Shown: positions 11,242 to 24,075 of the stretch, piece after piece
Layout of the letters: each line of letters begins with the position of its first letter
Numbering within the stretch: the first letter of the stretch is position 1
Source: Parelaphostrongylus tenuis
Lineage: Eukaryota > Nematoda > Chromadorea > Rhabditida > Metastrongylidae
Assembly (NCBI GenBank): GCA_019055375.1
Contig: JAHQIW010002013.1
Coordinates: 62,001-126,000, forward strand
Length of the DNA stretch: 64,000 nucleotides
Direction of reading: 5' to 3'
Position numbers and translations under genes: made by a program
The notes under the pieces: model-generated
Database searches by the model: none
What the model was told of the DNA's origin: nothing
Seen by the model: only the letters and a program-made list of their open reading frames with translations

Positions 11242-13366
11242 AAACAAGCGGCGTTGTCTGAAATTTGTCCGAAAAATCCAGGAAAACTTCAATCTATATT
11301 ACCCTGATAAGCTATTTTACTTGATAATCCAATTGCCCTACGCCTGGACGATGCGACGACACTAATAGTGACCTTCATTCATTCTCTGAATAAACAGAGA
11401 TGAAAAAGTTGAAAGAGCCGATAATTTAGTTTCCGTTTCAAGCGATCCGCAATCTATCTTATGTACGACTTCTCAACCGGTTCTATGTACTATAGAATCA
11501 TTCTCCTTTGATTGAAACTTTGAAGTACTATTGACTGTGAGTGTTGATTGTAATAGATGGTGATATTTTAAGTATTCAGAGCAAATCTTTGAAGAAGCTT
11601 CTTAATTAACTAATTCCACACTTTCACTAGCAAATTGATGTCATCATCAAGAAGCATATGCTAACATATCTTGTGACCTGTAGTAGTCACTCCAATGTAG
11701 TAAGTCAGTACTTCTCATCCTTCCAGACAAATCTGAAAACGATTCGTCGACTATGGATGAAGTGGAGCCTTGTTCTGTATAAAATGCACGGTCGAACCAA
11801 GGATCACTCTCGTATCAAGGTCATCTTTAACCTCTTCACTGCACACTCCCTTCATGTATATTCTATATAAAGCAGGTGCATTAGACGAAATCGGATCGAA
11901 AATAGTCTTTTTGCGGATCCACTTTCCCGTAGAATTAAGTGGTAGACTAGAACATTCTCTTAAGAACATCAAAGACGCAAATTTAATCGCTCAAGTGGTT
12001 CACTTCAATTCAATAGTTGCAAAATGTTTTTTCAAGCCAGTACACATCATATTGAGTGTTCTTGGTATATTCTTTGTAAACCAAGAGATTTGCAACGGTG
12101 CAGGTTCTATAAAACTCATGCTGTGGCCCAATTATTTATTTTGCCTCTAATTTCGAACAGCTGAATTTCGTTCCATATTGAACGTTATTACTTATGGCGA
12201 AAGCAGTTAAAGCCTACTTAGCATTGCACGTGTAATATGAGTCATTGCCTACTGATGAAATTCAAATTTTTTTTTAAACATCGAAATCTTTTCTTTCGTT
12301 TTCCATTTCCGTTGAGGCTCGTGTCTCTCGAGCAGCGAGACGGACTGAATAGCAAAGTTCATTTTCAGTAGGACGCGATGGCTTCTTCAAATATATCATC
12401 GGAAGTACACAATAAGAAATTTATACTCTTTCAGAAAATAAAGTATCTATACAACCCTAAAGTTATCAAGTGTTCCACTTTTGAAAGTCGGGACTGTTGC
12501 GAGAATGATAGAGACAGTTATTTTTTTGTCAGCCAATTCAGCACTTGGCAAACCTTGTGTAGTAAAAAGATAGGTTTTGAAGAAGTCTTTTTTTTTTCAT
12601 TTCCAGCGAAAACCAATGTCTTTGACGAGTATCTTTGATTGCGTAACGTTCAGCAAAAATGACCAAGGTTGCAAACTTCGACCTTTTACCTTTGATCTTG
12701 ATACCAGTAAAAAAATGCAAACTCATCACGTTGTCGTTTCCTATGACCATTTGGTAATGCGATCTCAATTAGTTTCCCCTTTATGGCTATTGGTGCGAAA
12801 TAGGCACTTGTAGACAAGAAGAAAACACTGATCGCAGTTGTTTTGCAACTTCTATGAACTGCTCACGTAAGCCACAATGGGTGGCAGTAGATATGGCATT
12901 TCACACAATCAGATGGTAGTCTAGGCTCCAGATCAGTAAGCTTTAGAATGTGATCATTAGCCGATTTTCTGCCACGTTATGCTGACGCTATAAAGAAATT
13001 GAGTACTCTTTGATAATCACATATAAAGGCCAATCACAATAATGGAGGCGCCACTCATCATCTACTCTATTACCACCATAATCACTGCCACTACAATTGA
13101 CGACAATGTTGCAATTCCCTTTCATATATGACACAAAGCGCACTGACAGCGAACGCGGTTTCAGTAATTATTGAGTCGTCCACGTTACTGTCAACACTGC
13201 TGCAAACTACACTGTAAATTTTAAAAGGAAGTCATAAATCAGTTAAAGGAAAAAATAGACAGGAAATTCAGCAATGAATAGACGACTGTGAATTCATGTG
13301 TGTAGACGAGTTCTATGGTGTGTGTGGATGTATGTCCATGTAGGTTAGTGCATTCATGCGTGTACG
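11242..13366. other. No gene recognised
   Basis: Open frames at 11770-12150 (+, 126 codons) and 12378-12638 (+) show no domain, and their ends do not coincide with good splice sites. Left unassigned. Confidence 0.35.
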
Positions 13367-13433
<67 letters not shown>

Positions 13434-13434
13434 A
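13367..13434. repeat. (TA)n microsatellite
   Basis: About 65 bp of alternating T and A with one interruption (ATATTATAT), immediately upstream of a hammerhead-family element. Confidence 0.95.
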
Positions 13435-13449
13435 GTTCTTACAATGAAT

Positions 13450-13720
13450 CATAGCTCTTCTATCGACCGCTTTGTTATAGCTTTTACTCATTATGACAGC
13501 TACGTGCTCGACTGCTGGTCAGCACAATGTCAGGTGTGTACATCATCTCACCTGGGTGGTTTAATACTCGGCGTCGATTCTTTTATAGAGGATTATCTAA
13601 CCTCAGGGGATCGGCTGAATCAAGGGAGGGCGATATCCGATGAGCCCCATGCGACGAAACAGGTACCTGTATAGCACTAGACCGAACAGGTTATAACACG
13701 TCATATCCTTATCAGATTAT
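13450..13720 (+). mobile_element. Hammerhead element family member, decayed
   Basis: Carries CTCGGCGTCGATTCTTTTA, AGAGGATTATCTAACCTC, GGGGATCGGCTGAATC and the unit ending AGCACTAGACC, matching the right arms at 7.9 and 8.5 kb. The left part (ATCGACCGCTTTGTTATAG) matches the inner spacer of the family. Confidence 0.6.
13629..13678 (+). ncRNA. Decayed hammerhead ribozyme
   Basis: CCGATGAG replaces CTGATGAG and stem II (GCCCCATGCGAC) no longer pairs well. The CGAAAC box, stem III CAGG-TA-CCTG and AGCAC are retained. Probably inactive. Confidence 0.55.
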
Positions 13721-14120
13721 ATAGTTATTTATCTATATATAGATAAAAGTATATATATTTTGGACACTTTATTGATCCGCCTTCACAGTGCTTTTTTCAC
13801 TGTGCGGATCCTAGTATTTCTAGTACTCAGTTCGCTGTTTCGTCTTCTTCCTGAACGTCATGGAATACTAGATAAGCGAGTCTCCTTACAATATCGCAGA
13901 GCCTATTTGTGGCGTTACATAGGGCGCTCGTTGTTGACTGCCGGAGAGTGCGGGAATGGAGCTCGGCTCCACACGCCCACGTGACGAGCATCAGAACTAC
14001 TTGGTCGCGGCGTCTCCTGCATATATACATATAGATAGCAGTGCCTACAGGGCAATGGTTGAGGGTGCTCTGTGGTAGACATGATCGATCAATGAAAGCT
14101 AGATAGGTTGATCCTACTGT

Positions 14121-14330
14121 CAAGGCTCACCAAGTGTTACATCCGTCCAAAGTCGGTGACTTTGTACTAGACTTGTCTAAAAGAGTGACAGCACTAATCT
14201 GATACCTCGATAGGCCAATCGAATCATTGTAACGGCTAGAAATTCATTCAGTCATCTCAAGCGAAGCTAAAATAGAAGGTGAATGTTTGGCGCATTCTCA
14301 GGGATTGATCAACGCCGAGAGTGTATATAT
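14121..14330 (+). mobile_element. SINE family 1, 5'-truncated copy
   Basis: Body and 3' end of the tRNA-derived SINE (GGCTCACCAAG..., GACTTGTCT, GGGATTGATCAACGCCGAGA). It ends next to an inverted copy that starts around 14340, giving a tail-to-tail pair. Confidence 0.75.
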
Positions 14331-14336
14331 AAAGGT

Positions 14337-14624
14337 TAAAGGATAAAGCTCTCGGCGTTGATCAATCCCTGAGGGATGCGCCATGCATTCGACTTCAATT
14401 TTTAACTTCGTTTGAGGTGATTAAATGCATATCTGGCCTTTACAATGACTCGCGGTGGCCTCCCGCTGAACCGAGTCAGTGCTGCTTATCCTCCCAGACA
14501 AGTCTGACTCCTGCCTGGTACCAATTTACCGACCCCGGAGGGATGGATGGCTTGGTGAGCCATGAGCGCGAGATCGAACCATCGACCTCGTGTGCGACGC
14601 AGGGAACTCTAACCACTGCGCCAC

Positions 14625-14625
<1 letters not shown>
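14337..14625 (-). mobile_element. SINE family 1, near full-length
   Basis: On the - strand it opens with TGTGGCGCAGTGGTTAGAGT (A box), then GGTCGATGGTTCGATCTCG (B box), CATGGCTCACCAAGCCATCC, TTGGTACCAGG, GACTTGTCTGGGAGGATAAG, and the 3' end GGGATTGATCAACGCCGAGA then GCTTTATCC. This is the best-preserved copy and serves as reference for the others. The tRNA-derived head implies internal RNA polymerase III promotion. Confidence 0.85.

Positions 14626-14655
<30 letters not shown>
14624..14655. repeat. (TA)n microsatellite abutting SINE head
   Basis: About 30 bp of TA repeats directly at the 5' end of the SINE above. Confidence 0.9.
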
Positions 14656-16460
14656 GAGTATGTGAGCATGCACCTGGGAATTTGGCGATCAGACGAGCAA
14701 TTTTTAACAGTTGAGTATAACGGTCAAACAGTACTACGACCCCTTTTACAACTGAAGTAGTAAACGATAAAGAAGAGTGTAAAGGTCATTTTTCAACTCT
14801 ACCTATTGCTTCATTTCTAATTTAACATAAGAGTGCGGTTGGAATACTACAACCGAAAAGGTTAAACAGAATTGAGAGAAAAGTAAAGCGATGGTCTCAA
14901 TGGTGCAAAGCAAAACCTAGTTTTTTTCCCTGAAAGGTTGTTTGTTGATTCCAAGGCACTTCAGGTTTTGAATTTTGCTTGTATCTCAGCCCTCCTGTAA
15001 TCCAAAGGCCAGTCATCAAAAAGTAGCTATATTGTCACGTTACCTCTACAGACCGCTGAGACACTGAGGGTGAACTTCGTCTCACAAATTGTTTTTTGGT
15101 ACGAAAGTTGACTGAATCAAAAAACCGTATCTTCCTTTGCCCATTGAAAGATTTTTCTCAAAGATTCCTGAACAGCCAGAAAATCGTTATTTGGCTCAAA
15201 AGAACTTTGGTTAGATTGTATAAAAGTTTTGAACGAGCAAAGATCTTGTAACAATGTGTGGAACTAAATTCTGTGACGGATTCGATTCGAACCGACTTGT
15301 CACTGTAGATAAAGAAATTACTAGGCAGTTCTGTTAAAACTGGTACAGTCATCTACTGAATGATCCTAAAGAAGAATGAAAACGACTTTTCTTTGGAATA
15401 TATAAGTAATGGATGACCTTGGTCGGAGCGTAAGAGAGCATGAGCAGTTCGATTAAGGAAGGAAAAGAAACTTAATCAATTATAGTAATTTTGCTCAATA
15501 CTCAAGCTATAAGTAAACGAAGCCTTGAATAAACTCAGAGAAAAACAGACGGCAATGACTTCGAAACGACATTCCGATTAATCGGTCGACTTCCACTCAT
15601 CGACCACCTTATTCATGTCGTCATTTGGAAAAATGTACTTCTAGTGCTTGATTGAATTTTAGATTGATTCAGATACCCGGAAGGAAATAAAAAATTCGAG
15701 CATTCTGAATATCCAGTGTAAAAGCATGATTGATACGAAAGCATGTAATCATCGTCATGAATATTGAAGTGTATTATGAAAGTTGGTAGATCCGACATTG
15801 TTTTTTCGCCCATTGATGAATCGGGACAGGGAAGGTTTAGTAGAAGACGGATCAATTTGGCGCTAAAGTCGCATCAGTGCATTGTCTGATGCGAAGGCGA
15901 AAGCATTTTCATTATCAAATGGGCGAAATATCATTGAAAAGATATGCGTGAAAGTTTAACCACCTAAAATCTTTTTTGGGAAAAGCTGAGAAAATTAGTA
16001 ATCTCTATTGATGAACCCTTTTTTAAGAATGAAAGTTGTTCTCTCTTAAGAAAACATCAGCTTCTCCTCACTTCCCTCGCAAAGTAAAGAAAGAGGGCGA
16101 AATCAATTGGCATGGAAATTTTCTGATTTCCGTATCCGAAACCACTTATATTTTCCACTCCTATCCGAGTGATGTTGTGTCAACGATTCAAACTCTGAAT
16201 ATTCGATTCCTTTTTTTCAAAGAAAACCGGGAGATAATAACCGGGAGACAATTTTTGCCACAGAGTGGTTTCACATCGTTAACTTCACATTTCGCCGAAA
16301 AAATCAGTTGCAAATTTTATTATATGATCATGCAAAGTAAAATTTTTTCAAGGCTGAAAGGCTTATATAATTAGTGGTAAACCTCAAAAATTACTAAATT
16401 ATTCAGTGATAAACAGAACTATAGAAAAATGTATTTAAGACAACTGAGTGTTGAGCAAAA
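14656..16460. other. No gene recognised
   Basis: The longest frame (16036-16374, +) has no recognised domain. No clear repeats. Confidence 0.3.
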
Positions 16461-16464
16461 ATCC

Positions 16465-16540
16465 GACCTCAGCCCGGAGTTGAACCCGCGTTTCACCCAT
16501 ACCAAGGGCGCGTGCTACCACTCACTACCAAGATATGGTT
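16465..16540 (-). repeat. tRNA-like element (third family)
   Basis: On the - strand GGGTGAAACGCGGGTTCAAC then TCCGGGCTGAGG gives a good B-box-like block. The A-box side (GTAGCACGCGCCC) is weak. Pseudogene or SINE head. Confidence 0.5.
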
Positions 16541-17765
16541 TCGCTACCACTCATTCTTTATATCTCTATCATAGCTGCAAGAAGAAATGAGTAAAATAAG
16601 CTTCAGCAATACAAAAATTGGGAAAACCGCGCTTGTGATAGGCCCTCCGCTCGCTTTAGGTTGATGTTTTTCTCTTTCTCAGGCATGTTTGAGCCGTATT
16701 GGTGTCACAGAAAACACTGTTCTCCCAACGCAAGTGATACGAAGAGCAGAAACCGGCATTTAAAACCAATGTAGTTAAAATTTTAGTCAGAATCACAATA
16801 TCTCTGATGTTGAAGGATCCCCATGTCATTAGCGACATTTTCTATTTTGTGTACGATTCTATAGCTATATATGTTTCAGAACTGATTGCTATTAGTAAAC
16901 TATCAATAAAATGAACATAACACGATGACAGGTTCTTCCTTTGCGGTAGAATATTACGACGACTGCGTGCATTGCCTCCGTTAATACAATTTGACCGCTA
17001 TGCGGCATCGCATTGCCGCAGTTGGCAGCTTTTTTCACCTTTTCCACATATTTAGTTTATCTATAAAATGATTGGCAGAAAGAGCAAGAAGAACTGCGGG
17101 TGAGATACAGAGACTAAAACAAAGTATCTGTCTAAATACCGGTAGTGAAAAGAATAGGGATAAATAAAATTCAAATAGTTTTTTTTGGTTGAATGACACG
17201 TCATGATGAAGAGTATACGCCTCATTGCATTTTGCAAATGATTGCATTCTGCTAGTTTCGTTGGAGTTCTTCCTTGCAGAGTCAAAAAAGAAACAGTTAT
17301 GAGAGGTGCCTTGTAACATAAACGTAGGCGTTGATTCGATCTTGAGTCTCGAACAAAACGTGCCTTTCTTCCACGCGAGTTAGGTGAAGGACAAATATGT
17401 ATTTGATTGCTTAGGTAATACAAAGAATCTAGTCTAATGCGAAACTCATCCTTTACTGACTGACATTGTTAGAGGTCTTTTCGTCATTGTAGTTTTGAAA
17501 ACTCGTATAAATGCTTTCCCTTATATTCATAAGAGGTAATAAAGATGTTGAACTGATTATAACCCTGTATTGTGCTATGTAAAGAGTAATTCATCACATA
17601 ACAACTCTTTAAAAATGATTGAAATCTCTGAATGAACAAAAGTAAGGAAGCTTCCCTCCAAACTTGTTTTTATTAAGAATATCACATGATGATGTTTGGT
17701 AATAGGAACAAAGCATTTTTCAAACTTTGGCTTGAGGTCCCGCGAGCAACTATTATTCAGCTTCT
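16541..17765. other. No gene recognised
   Basis: No exon or repeat that I can support. Frames at 17035-17423 (-) overlap in two phases with no domain. Confidence 0.3.
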
Positions 17766-17767
17766 CA

Positions 17768-18032
17768 ATTTATCAGGAATCAATCTCTATGAGATGCGCC
17801 ATGCATTCGTCTGCATCAAGCGTTACGAGGGGTGATTGAATACATATCTGGCCTTTAAAATGGCTCGAGGTGGCCTACCGTTGCATCAACTCAGTGATGC
17901 TATTCTGTCAGGCAAGTCTGCTAACAATTCGGGTGACTCGGGAAGTGGAAGATTTGGTAAACCTTTGGTACATGCCCGAACCATCGACCACATGTGTCGC
18001 AGAGATCGTCTAGCCACTGCGTCGCACGCTTC
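17768..18032 (-). mobile_element. SINE family 1, diverged copy
   Basis: On the - strand GCGACGCAGTGGCTAGACG is the A-box region and GGTCGATGGTTCGGGCATG the B-box region. The body (GACTTGCCTG) and the 3' end (GATGCGCCATGCATTCG on +) match the family. The 98-codon + frame at 17836-18132 is an artefact inside it. Confidence 0.75.
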
Positions 18033-18235
18033 CGTCAATTTTGAAAAAATTTGGAGAACTAAAGCTATTTTCTCTCATTCTGACATTTCTCTAGTTTTTG
18101 GCGCTATCCAAGTATTTTTTCTATATTTTTAAGTCCCCTTCGCTGATGAGCCTCTGATCGCCTGGCCAACACCCTATACGACGCGCCCCCGCAGCGGTTA
18201 ACAAAGTGTTCAACGCCAACCAGAAATGACCTTGT

Positions 18236-18450
18236 ACTTAACTTGAAGTGTCAGTGAAATCACGGGATAACCTCTTTGTGTTCTTTTAATGAAATGGAAG
18301 TTTCGCTGCAAACTCAAGTGGAATCATGAAATGGACTTCGCTTCCACAAAAACTTTGAGTGGTGTCATAAGATGAGTTCTTTGTCAACAGCAAATTTAGC
18401 GGAAGTTCGTGTGTTAACTCATGTGAAATCACGTGATGTAGTCCTTCTTC
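18236..18450 (+). repeat. Degenerate tandem minisatellite
   Basis: About four imperfect units built on AACTCAAGTGGAATCATG-like text (AACTTGAAGTGTCAGTGAAA, AACTTTGAGTGGTGTCATAA, AACTCATGTGAAATCACGTG), at uneven spacing of roughly 55-65 bp. Confidence 0.55.
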
Positions 18451-18867
18451 AACTATAGATCTGAATAAATTCTTGAATCGAGTAACTTCCTCTAGTTGCT
18501 ACAAATGCATCAGTAGCCAAAAGATGACTTCATCACAGTGCTGTAAACCTCAAAATACTTTCCTATTATAAAAAATTGTCAAACACAATAAAGTCACCGC
18601 TGAGACCCAAAAACAGCTACTTGCAAAAATATTGCACATTTTGCAAAGCTATAGTTGTATCGCGACGGGACAATGAAGCAGATGACAAATTCTCTTATGC
18701 TTTCCAAAGATTCCGTCACTTCTGGTTATATTCCTCTTTGATGCATTGCCTTTAGAGGTAATGGAATAATTTGACTATTACAGTAAAACTTGGTCACTAC
18801 ACAATTACCTGAAATGAGAAGGAGAAGGTGCCGGTGACATAGTTGATGTAGAAGAGCTCGTCATGTA

Positions 18868-18945
18868 CTCAAGTCAAACTTCAAGTGAATCACTTTGGTC
18901 AAAGTTCAAGTGAACATTTAAGGTCGAACTTAAGTGGACCGTTTG
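18868..18945 (+). repeat. Short tandem repeat related to the 18.2 kb block
   Basis: Three units near 27 bp: CAAACTTCAAGTGAATCA, CAAAGTTCAAGTGAACAT, CGAACTTAAGTGGACCG. The AGTTCAAGTG core recalls the minisatellite at 18236-18450. Confidence 0.5.
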
Positions 18946-20850
18946 ATACATCGATGGAAATGTGAGCACGAGTAGAAAACTGATTGCAATTTATGAATTC
19001 TACAACTGTGACTAAAAAAATAATTTATATATAAGTAATACATGACCAAGAACAAATTTTACTTTGATTTTGAAATAGGCGCCCATGTCTTACCTAATAT
19101 TTCATGAATCATCTATCAAATAACAGAGTTCAAGAACCAGAAACATCACATTTAGAAGAGAATATTTAGAGAATTTTCAAAAACATGACAACGATAATTT
19201 TAATAAAATAAACCCGTGCGAGACGACGTGTATAACTTCGCATACACGCGGCCCCTTGAAGTGGTTTCTAAAAGCATGTTTAAGCGCTGAAAGTTAACTG
19301 TTCAAAACTTTTGCAATTCAAAGCTTCATGAGCGCTATCTAAGCACTTTTCCAAATTCATAAGCCAAGGAACGGAATATCGATCTTAAGAATTTACTTGT
19401 CCGCTTCAGAACTGATTGATAATCATTGCATCCATACTGCGGGAGCGTGAGGAGCAACATTCATAATATTTGAATGCAGTGATCAGCATCGATGTTAATG
19501 ACTGATTTCAAATGGGTGAAACTGCTTAGTTATTTTTGCATATTTTCTTTGCGATGAGCAAACGTTATGAATAAAATTGCCACTCCAAGTTTCCAGAAAT
19601 CCTTTTGTCAGTTGAGGGATCAGAGTAATAGTTGGTCAATCCCGTAGCGTTTCTCCATGCATTCAGTTTCGTTCAGCGTCGCACAGATGACTGAATTCAC
19701 AGTTTTCCTATGGGTCACTTACGGGATTCTGCAGATCCAAAGGTTAGTACATTGTCCCCATCTCTGTAAACAAGTTTTTCAGCGATTTAGCGACCTTAGA
19801 AAGTTGACACCAATAACCCTGTGTTTGTTGTGTAGCACGACATATCATTGTGATACACGCATCTGCCAAAAAAGTGTACCTAATTACTTTTTAAATCCAT
19901 TACTAATCAATTCGAGGTCTACTTTACTTTTTTAGGGAGAAATTTTACAAAGCTTTCTGCGAAATTGAGAAAGAAATTAACATCAATTCATTTATCCCCA
20001 ACTTTTTTCTCTGCTCGAAATTGTCGCAGTCATTGCTGAAAGACAAGAACAGAGCATTTCAATTAGTATTTCTCAACAATATTTACATTAGAACTAGTTT
20101 ACAATGAATTCGTTTAGATTTAGTGCACTGTAGTGAAATACTAAGACGATGATGAATACGATTTGTTCATAAATGGGAAATTTCCGACTCATAATCCAAT
20201 TCGAATTAATTAGATGTTATCAAATTGGTCGCTATTCCTAACAAAACATCAAAATATCGGCATTTGAATGGCTCATAAAAAAGAGTGGCACATCTAAAGG
20301 GAAGAATTCAGTGATTTTATACTAGACTAGAGATGAAAATAACAGTGATGTAAGAGTTCAATAAGACAAAAGAGAGAATGGCATGAAGGGAAGGAAAATA
20401 CAATCTTACCGTTGTTACAAAGTTTTTACACGTACCAGGAAAAATTTCGATGTAGTAGCCGTCATAAGTGCGCAAGAGTATACTACCTCACATTTCCTTG
20501 ATGAGGAAGTATGAACGCCTGCAAGGCTGAATGCAGTGAAAGGCCATGCATGTATGCAAGGCAGTAGTTCAGTTACTTCCACCTTAATTCCGTGGGTTTC
20601 CATTTGGCTTTAGCACAACCTGCAAGGTCTATTCATCAAGGTATGCGATAAACCAGTTTCTTAATAAGTGTAGTTCATGCGAAGCCGCGCCAATTCTCAA
20701 AATAAAGTTAGCTCTACAAATATGGGCGAGAGTTGTGATAGGATGTAGAAAAGTTTCATCGCATTGCCTGAGAAAATGATTTTTACACATGTTTTTTGTG
20801 CGAATGTGAGCTCATCGGAAAGATCGTTTTCTTGTGCATCGAACGATATA
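18946..20850. other. No supported gene
   Basis: A - strand frame at 20415-20603 starts with ATG and ends at a possible donor (GTACGTGT), but nothing else supports it. Otherwise no recognisable element. Confidence 0.3.
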
Positions 20851-20854
20851 TGGC

Positions 20855-21078
20855 TTGCCTGCACAGCCTTCAGAATGGAACTGTACAAGGAAGAAATTCG
20901 TCTGCTGCTCCTCTTGCACTACAATTTAGTGTCAACGCTTTTAAGGGTCATCGACAAATCTCTGAAGCGTATGGTGGCGAAATTTATGATGTTCGTACAG
21001 CTCAGCATTGGTTCAAAAAGTTCCATGAAGAAGGAGAGCGATCAACTGACAAACCTTGATAGGAACGTCATTAATTTG
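20855..21078 (+). pseudogene. Mariner transposase N-terminal relic
   Basis: ATGGAACTGTACAAGG starts a frame that, after a shift, reads ISEAYGGEIYDVRTAQHWFK KF. This is the mariner helix-turn-helix with its conserved R-T-A-Q-x-W-x-K-K-F block. The rest of the transposase, including the DDD catalytic domain, is absent. The same start (CAGCCTTCAGAATGGAACTG) is found in the relic at 30.7-31.06 kb, so both come from one subfamily. Confidence 0.75.
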
Positions 21079-22195
21079 TCTTTTATTTGAGCTTAGTTGA
21101 TGTTCAAGTGATATTTTTGGATGTATTTTGCAAATACGACAGAACTTTTTCTACAACCTGTTACTTAAAAGTGCGCTATAATACACCTATAATCAACAAT
21201 TCAGTCTTGTGCCTCGGACAAATCAAGTCCCATTCCCTTGGGGTAGGCTTAAATGTAACAGATCCGCGCGGAAATATAAAATACTGATTCAATAGATCGA
21301 TGGACCTCGGTAAGTCACTATTTGAGCCGAATATGCATACAATCATCTATGTCATAGTACGAATGGACTTTAATACATATGCAATCTTGAGAAATGATCA
21401 ATGCAGAGCTTCCTCCACTTTATTCTCTAGCCTTATCCGATCCTGAACAGAATTGTTTTTTGCATTTTATCTAAAGCAGGGCCAGAAAAAAGCAAGGATA
21501 ATCAAGTCATAGCATCGGAGTGAGTGAAGATTTTCGTTCGCTTGTTCTACTGCTAGATGTCTTTTTGTTTTAGTACAAAACTTGTGTTGTACTGCCATTA
21601 ATCAATTAGTAGACGAAGAACAACTACATTTATAATATGTTTATCCTATTGCGAACGATTTACTAAGTCGCTCAAAGGTTTGACCGATAATGTACAGTAG
21701 TGATGAAACTAAAAGGCACATGGAATAAAACAATCATGCACTGTGAAGAAAATGTAAATGCTCTGGACCTTACAGAACAATATTTCTAGAGACAGTCGCA
21801 CTCGTTTTTCGAGAAATTTACTGACCATTCCGGAAAACAGCAGATGTGACACAATGAGCATTTGTGCTTATAAAAGTAGGTGTTCTTCAGAAATTATTTT
21901 TTCTAGCTATGTGGTTTACATTTAACTGGTCTGGTTGAAAGTGCCTTTCTGGGCAGTTCTTCCAATATGACGATACTCTTTCAAATGAAGTTAAGAGTCG
22001 AGTAGTTTCTTCTTTGCTCAGAGCCATCTCTCGGAAGTCAAATAATACAACAGCAGAGTGTAGTGGACATCTCGCAATAACTTCTCGCAAAAAAAGTGCT
22101 ATTGCACTGAAAATGGGACCGTCATCGCTTCTCTTGGGCGATCTGCTCAGTGTCGGAGAGAAATGGAGTTCGTTGATGTCGCTTTGAGTTGAACG
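21079..22195. other. No gene recognised
   Basis: The 131-codon - strand frame at 21887-22282 runs into the microsatellite and has no domain. Confidence 0.3.
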
Positions 22196-22224
22196 ATGAT
22201 TTATGGGATGAGATGTGACAAAAG

Positions 22225-22423
22225 ATACCAGACGATGTATGTCTGTATGCACGCGTGTATGTATATGCTCGCATGTGAGCATATATGTGTACGTATGTAC
22301 TTGTATGTGTGTGTGTGTGCATGTATGAATGTGTGTATGTGTGTATATATAGTTACGTATTTGTGTGTTTGCGTATGTGTCGTTCTGTGTGAGTGTGGAA
22401 ACGTGCGCGTTTGTGTATGTGTA

Positions 22424-22459
<36 letters not shown>

Positions 22460-22550
22460 TGTGCAGAGATGTATGTATGCATGCTTGTATGTGTGCAGGC
22501 ATTATGCGAATGTATGTTCATGTGCATGACGTGTGTTGTGTGCGTCATAT

Positions 22551-22582
<32 letters not shown>

Positions 22583-22590
22583 AATGAGTG
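22225..22590. repeat. Compound microsatellite (TG/TATG/TA)
   Basis: Runs of TGTATG and GTGTGT are followed by two (TA)n tracts (22424-22460, flanked symmetrically by ATGCAT, and 22547-22583). The long open frames on both strands here (up to 152 codons) are by-products of the repeat. Confidence 0.9.
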
Positions 22591-24070
22591 TGCTCACAAT
22601 GGTTTTTCGGGATCCGACAACGTTTTACTTATTGCAGACATACGAATGACATGATGATTGGCGTTAATACAATTAATCACCGATCATTGCCAATGGCGCG
22701 CATTTTTTTCCTCTTTTAGATAATCTTCAGAAAAACTTTAGGAAATGATCATGTTTGGTCAGTCGGCATCAATACTGATCCCATTTTTCACCAATAGCAG
22801 CGATATATTGAGCCATCTCTTGCGAATAACTTTGACTTGTCTCTAAAGTCCAAATCAACCAACTACGAAAATCCATTTGGTTCGAATTCTAGAAAGAATG
22901 TGAGCAAGTTCTAATATTGAGGATCTTCTGTGTCTATTCAGCAAAAAGATGTACCCTGACAACACATTTTAAACCTTTATGAGGTCTATTATGGCACTTA
23001 TAGTGCTAAAAGTGCGTTCCGGCCTTTTGACCTCATCATTAGGTAGTGTCTTTGGTTCAATCAGTCCCTTCTAGCAAGAAATCGTATATATCATATGCAA
23101 AAATATCGTATATATCATTCGACTGTGTTGGAATATGCTAAATAATAGTGTATATTTTTATTGGCCGAATAATAAAATACATCGTTTTCCAGCAATACAC
23201 TCCTTGACAATTTGATTTTCAGCAAAAATAGGTCGTCTTACTTCATACTCGTATTTTTCATAGATGTGAGTGGGCAATAAGTTTTATAGTCACAAAAGTG
23301 GATCATCATTAATGTTGAGTCATAAAATGCATAGACTAAGTGCAAAAGTTTTGAACGGTTTGATTTCTCGAAAAAAGAAAGTAGTCGAATGACCTTTTAT
23401 CATAACTCTGTACGTTTTCTACTCTCGGATACATAAAATCGTATTAACATACAATATTTCATCCCAAACGTACAGTTATGAAAAATCAAAAATATTTAGA
23501 TATCTGTTCGGAAATCATGTCCTTCACAAACTTGCCTTTGTTGAACAACTAGTGGTATGTTATCGTTTTTGCAGCTCGGCTTAGCACTGCTTGTCGATCT
23601 TCCTGTCGTGTACTTTCAAAAATTTATGGCTTATAAGGTCATATTTTTTTCAAAAGTTTTGGTCCAAGAGAAAGTTGCACACTTCGGATCTATCTTTGAG
23701 CTCTCATCTACTATAAGATTGAAATAATTCATTCTAGACTTTTTCCACTAATTCATCTATGGATAGCCAATGATGGTAAAAAACATTCAAAGATTATTCA
23801 ATCGTGCAAAATTTTGAATATAATAATAAAATTTAGAGAAAGCAAACGTCTGCTAACAAATTAAATCTTGTCTTGCATTGTTTCAATCAAGACAGCATAA
23901 TTAAAGATTACAAAGACTCTCGATTTCACAATTTTTTCACATCGATATCATAAGATAACGCAAGATAGTGCCTCTTGCTCAATCTTTCGCCATTTACATG
24001 TAGAACATACTCCGACCACATGAGCAGAAGGCGATTCCTATGGGAGAATAGGTTATCAAGGATAAAAAAT
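22591..24070. other. No gene recognised
   Basis: AT-rich, no exon-like segment or identifiable repeat. Confidence 0.35.
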
Positions 24071-24075
24071 TAAAT

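Noticed and set aside
13750..13870. GTTTCGTCTTCTTCCTGAACG, hammerhead-like on the - strand
   Set aside because: Has AGGAAGAAGACGAAAC but no CUGANGA core and no stem II; too degenerate to call.
17836..18132. 98-codon + frame
   Set aside because: Lies in a - strand SINE copy.
22196..22654. 152-codon + frame and 115-codon - frame rich in Cys/Met/His/Thr
   Set aside because: By-products of TG/TATG/TA microsatellites.
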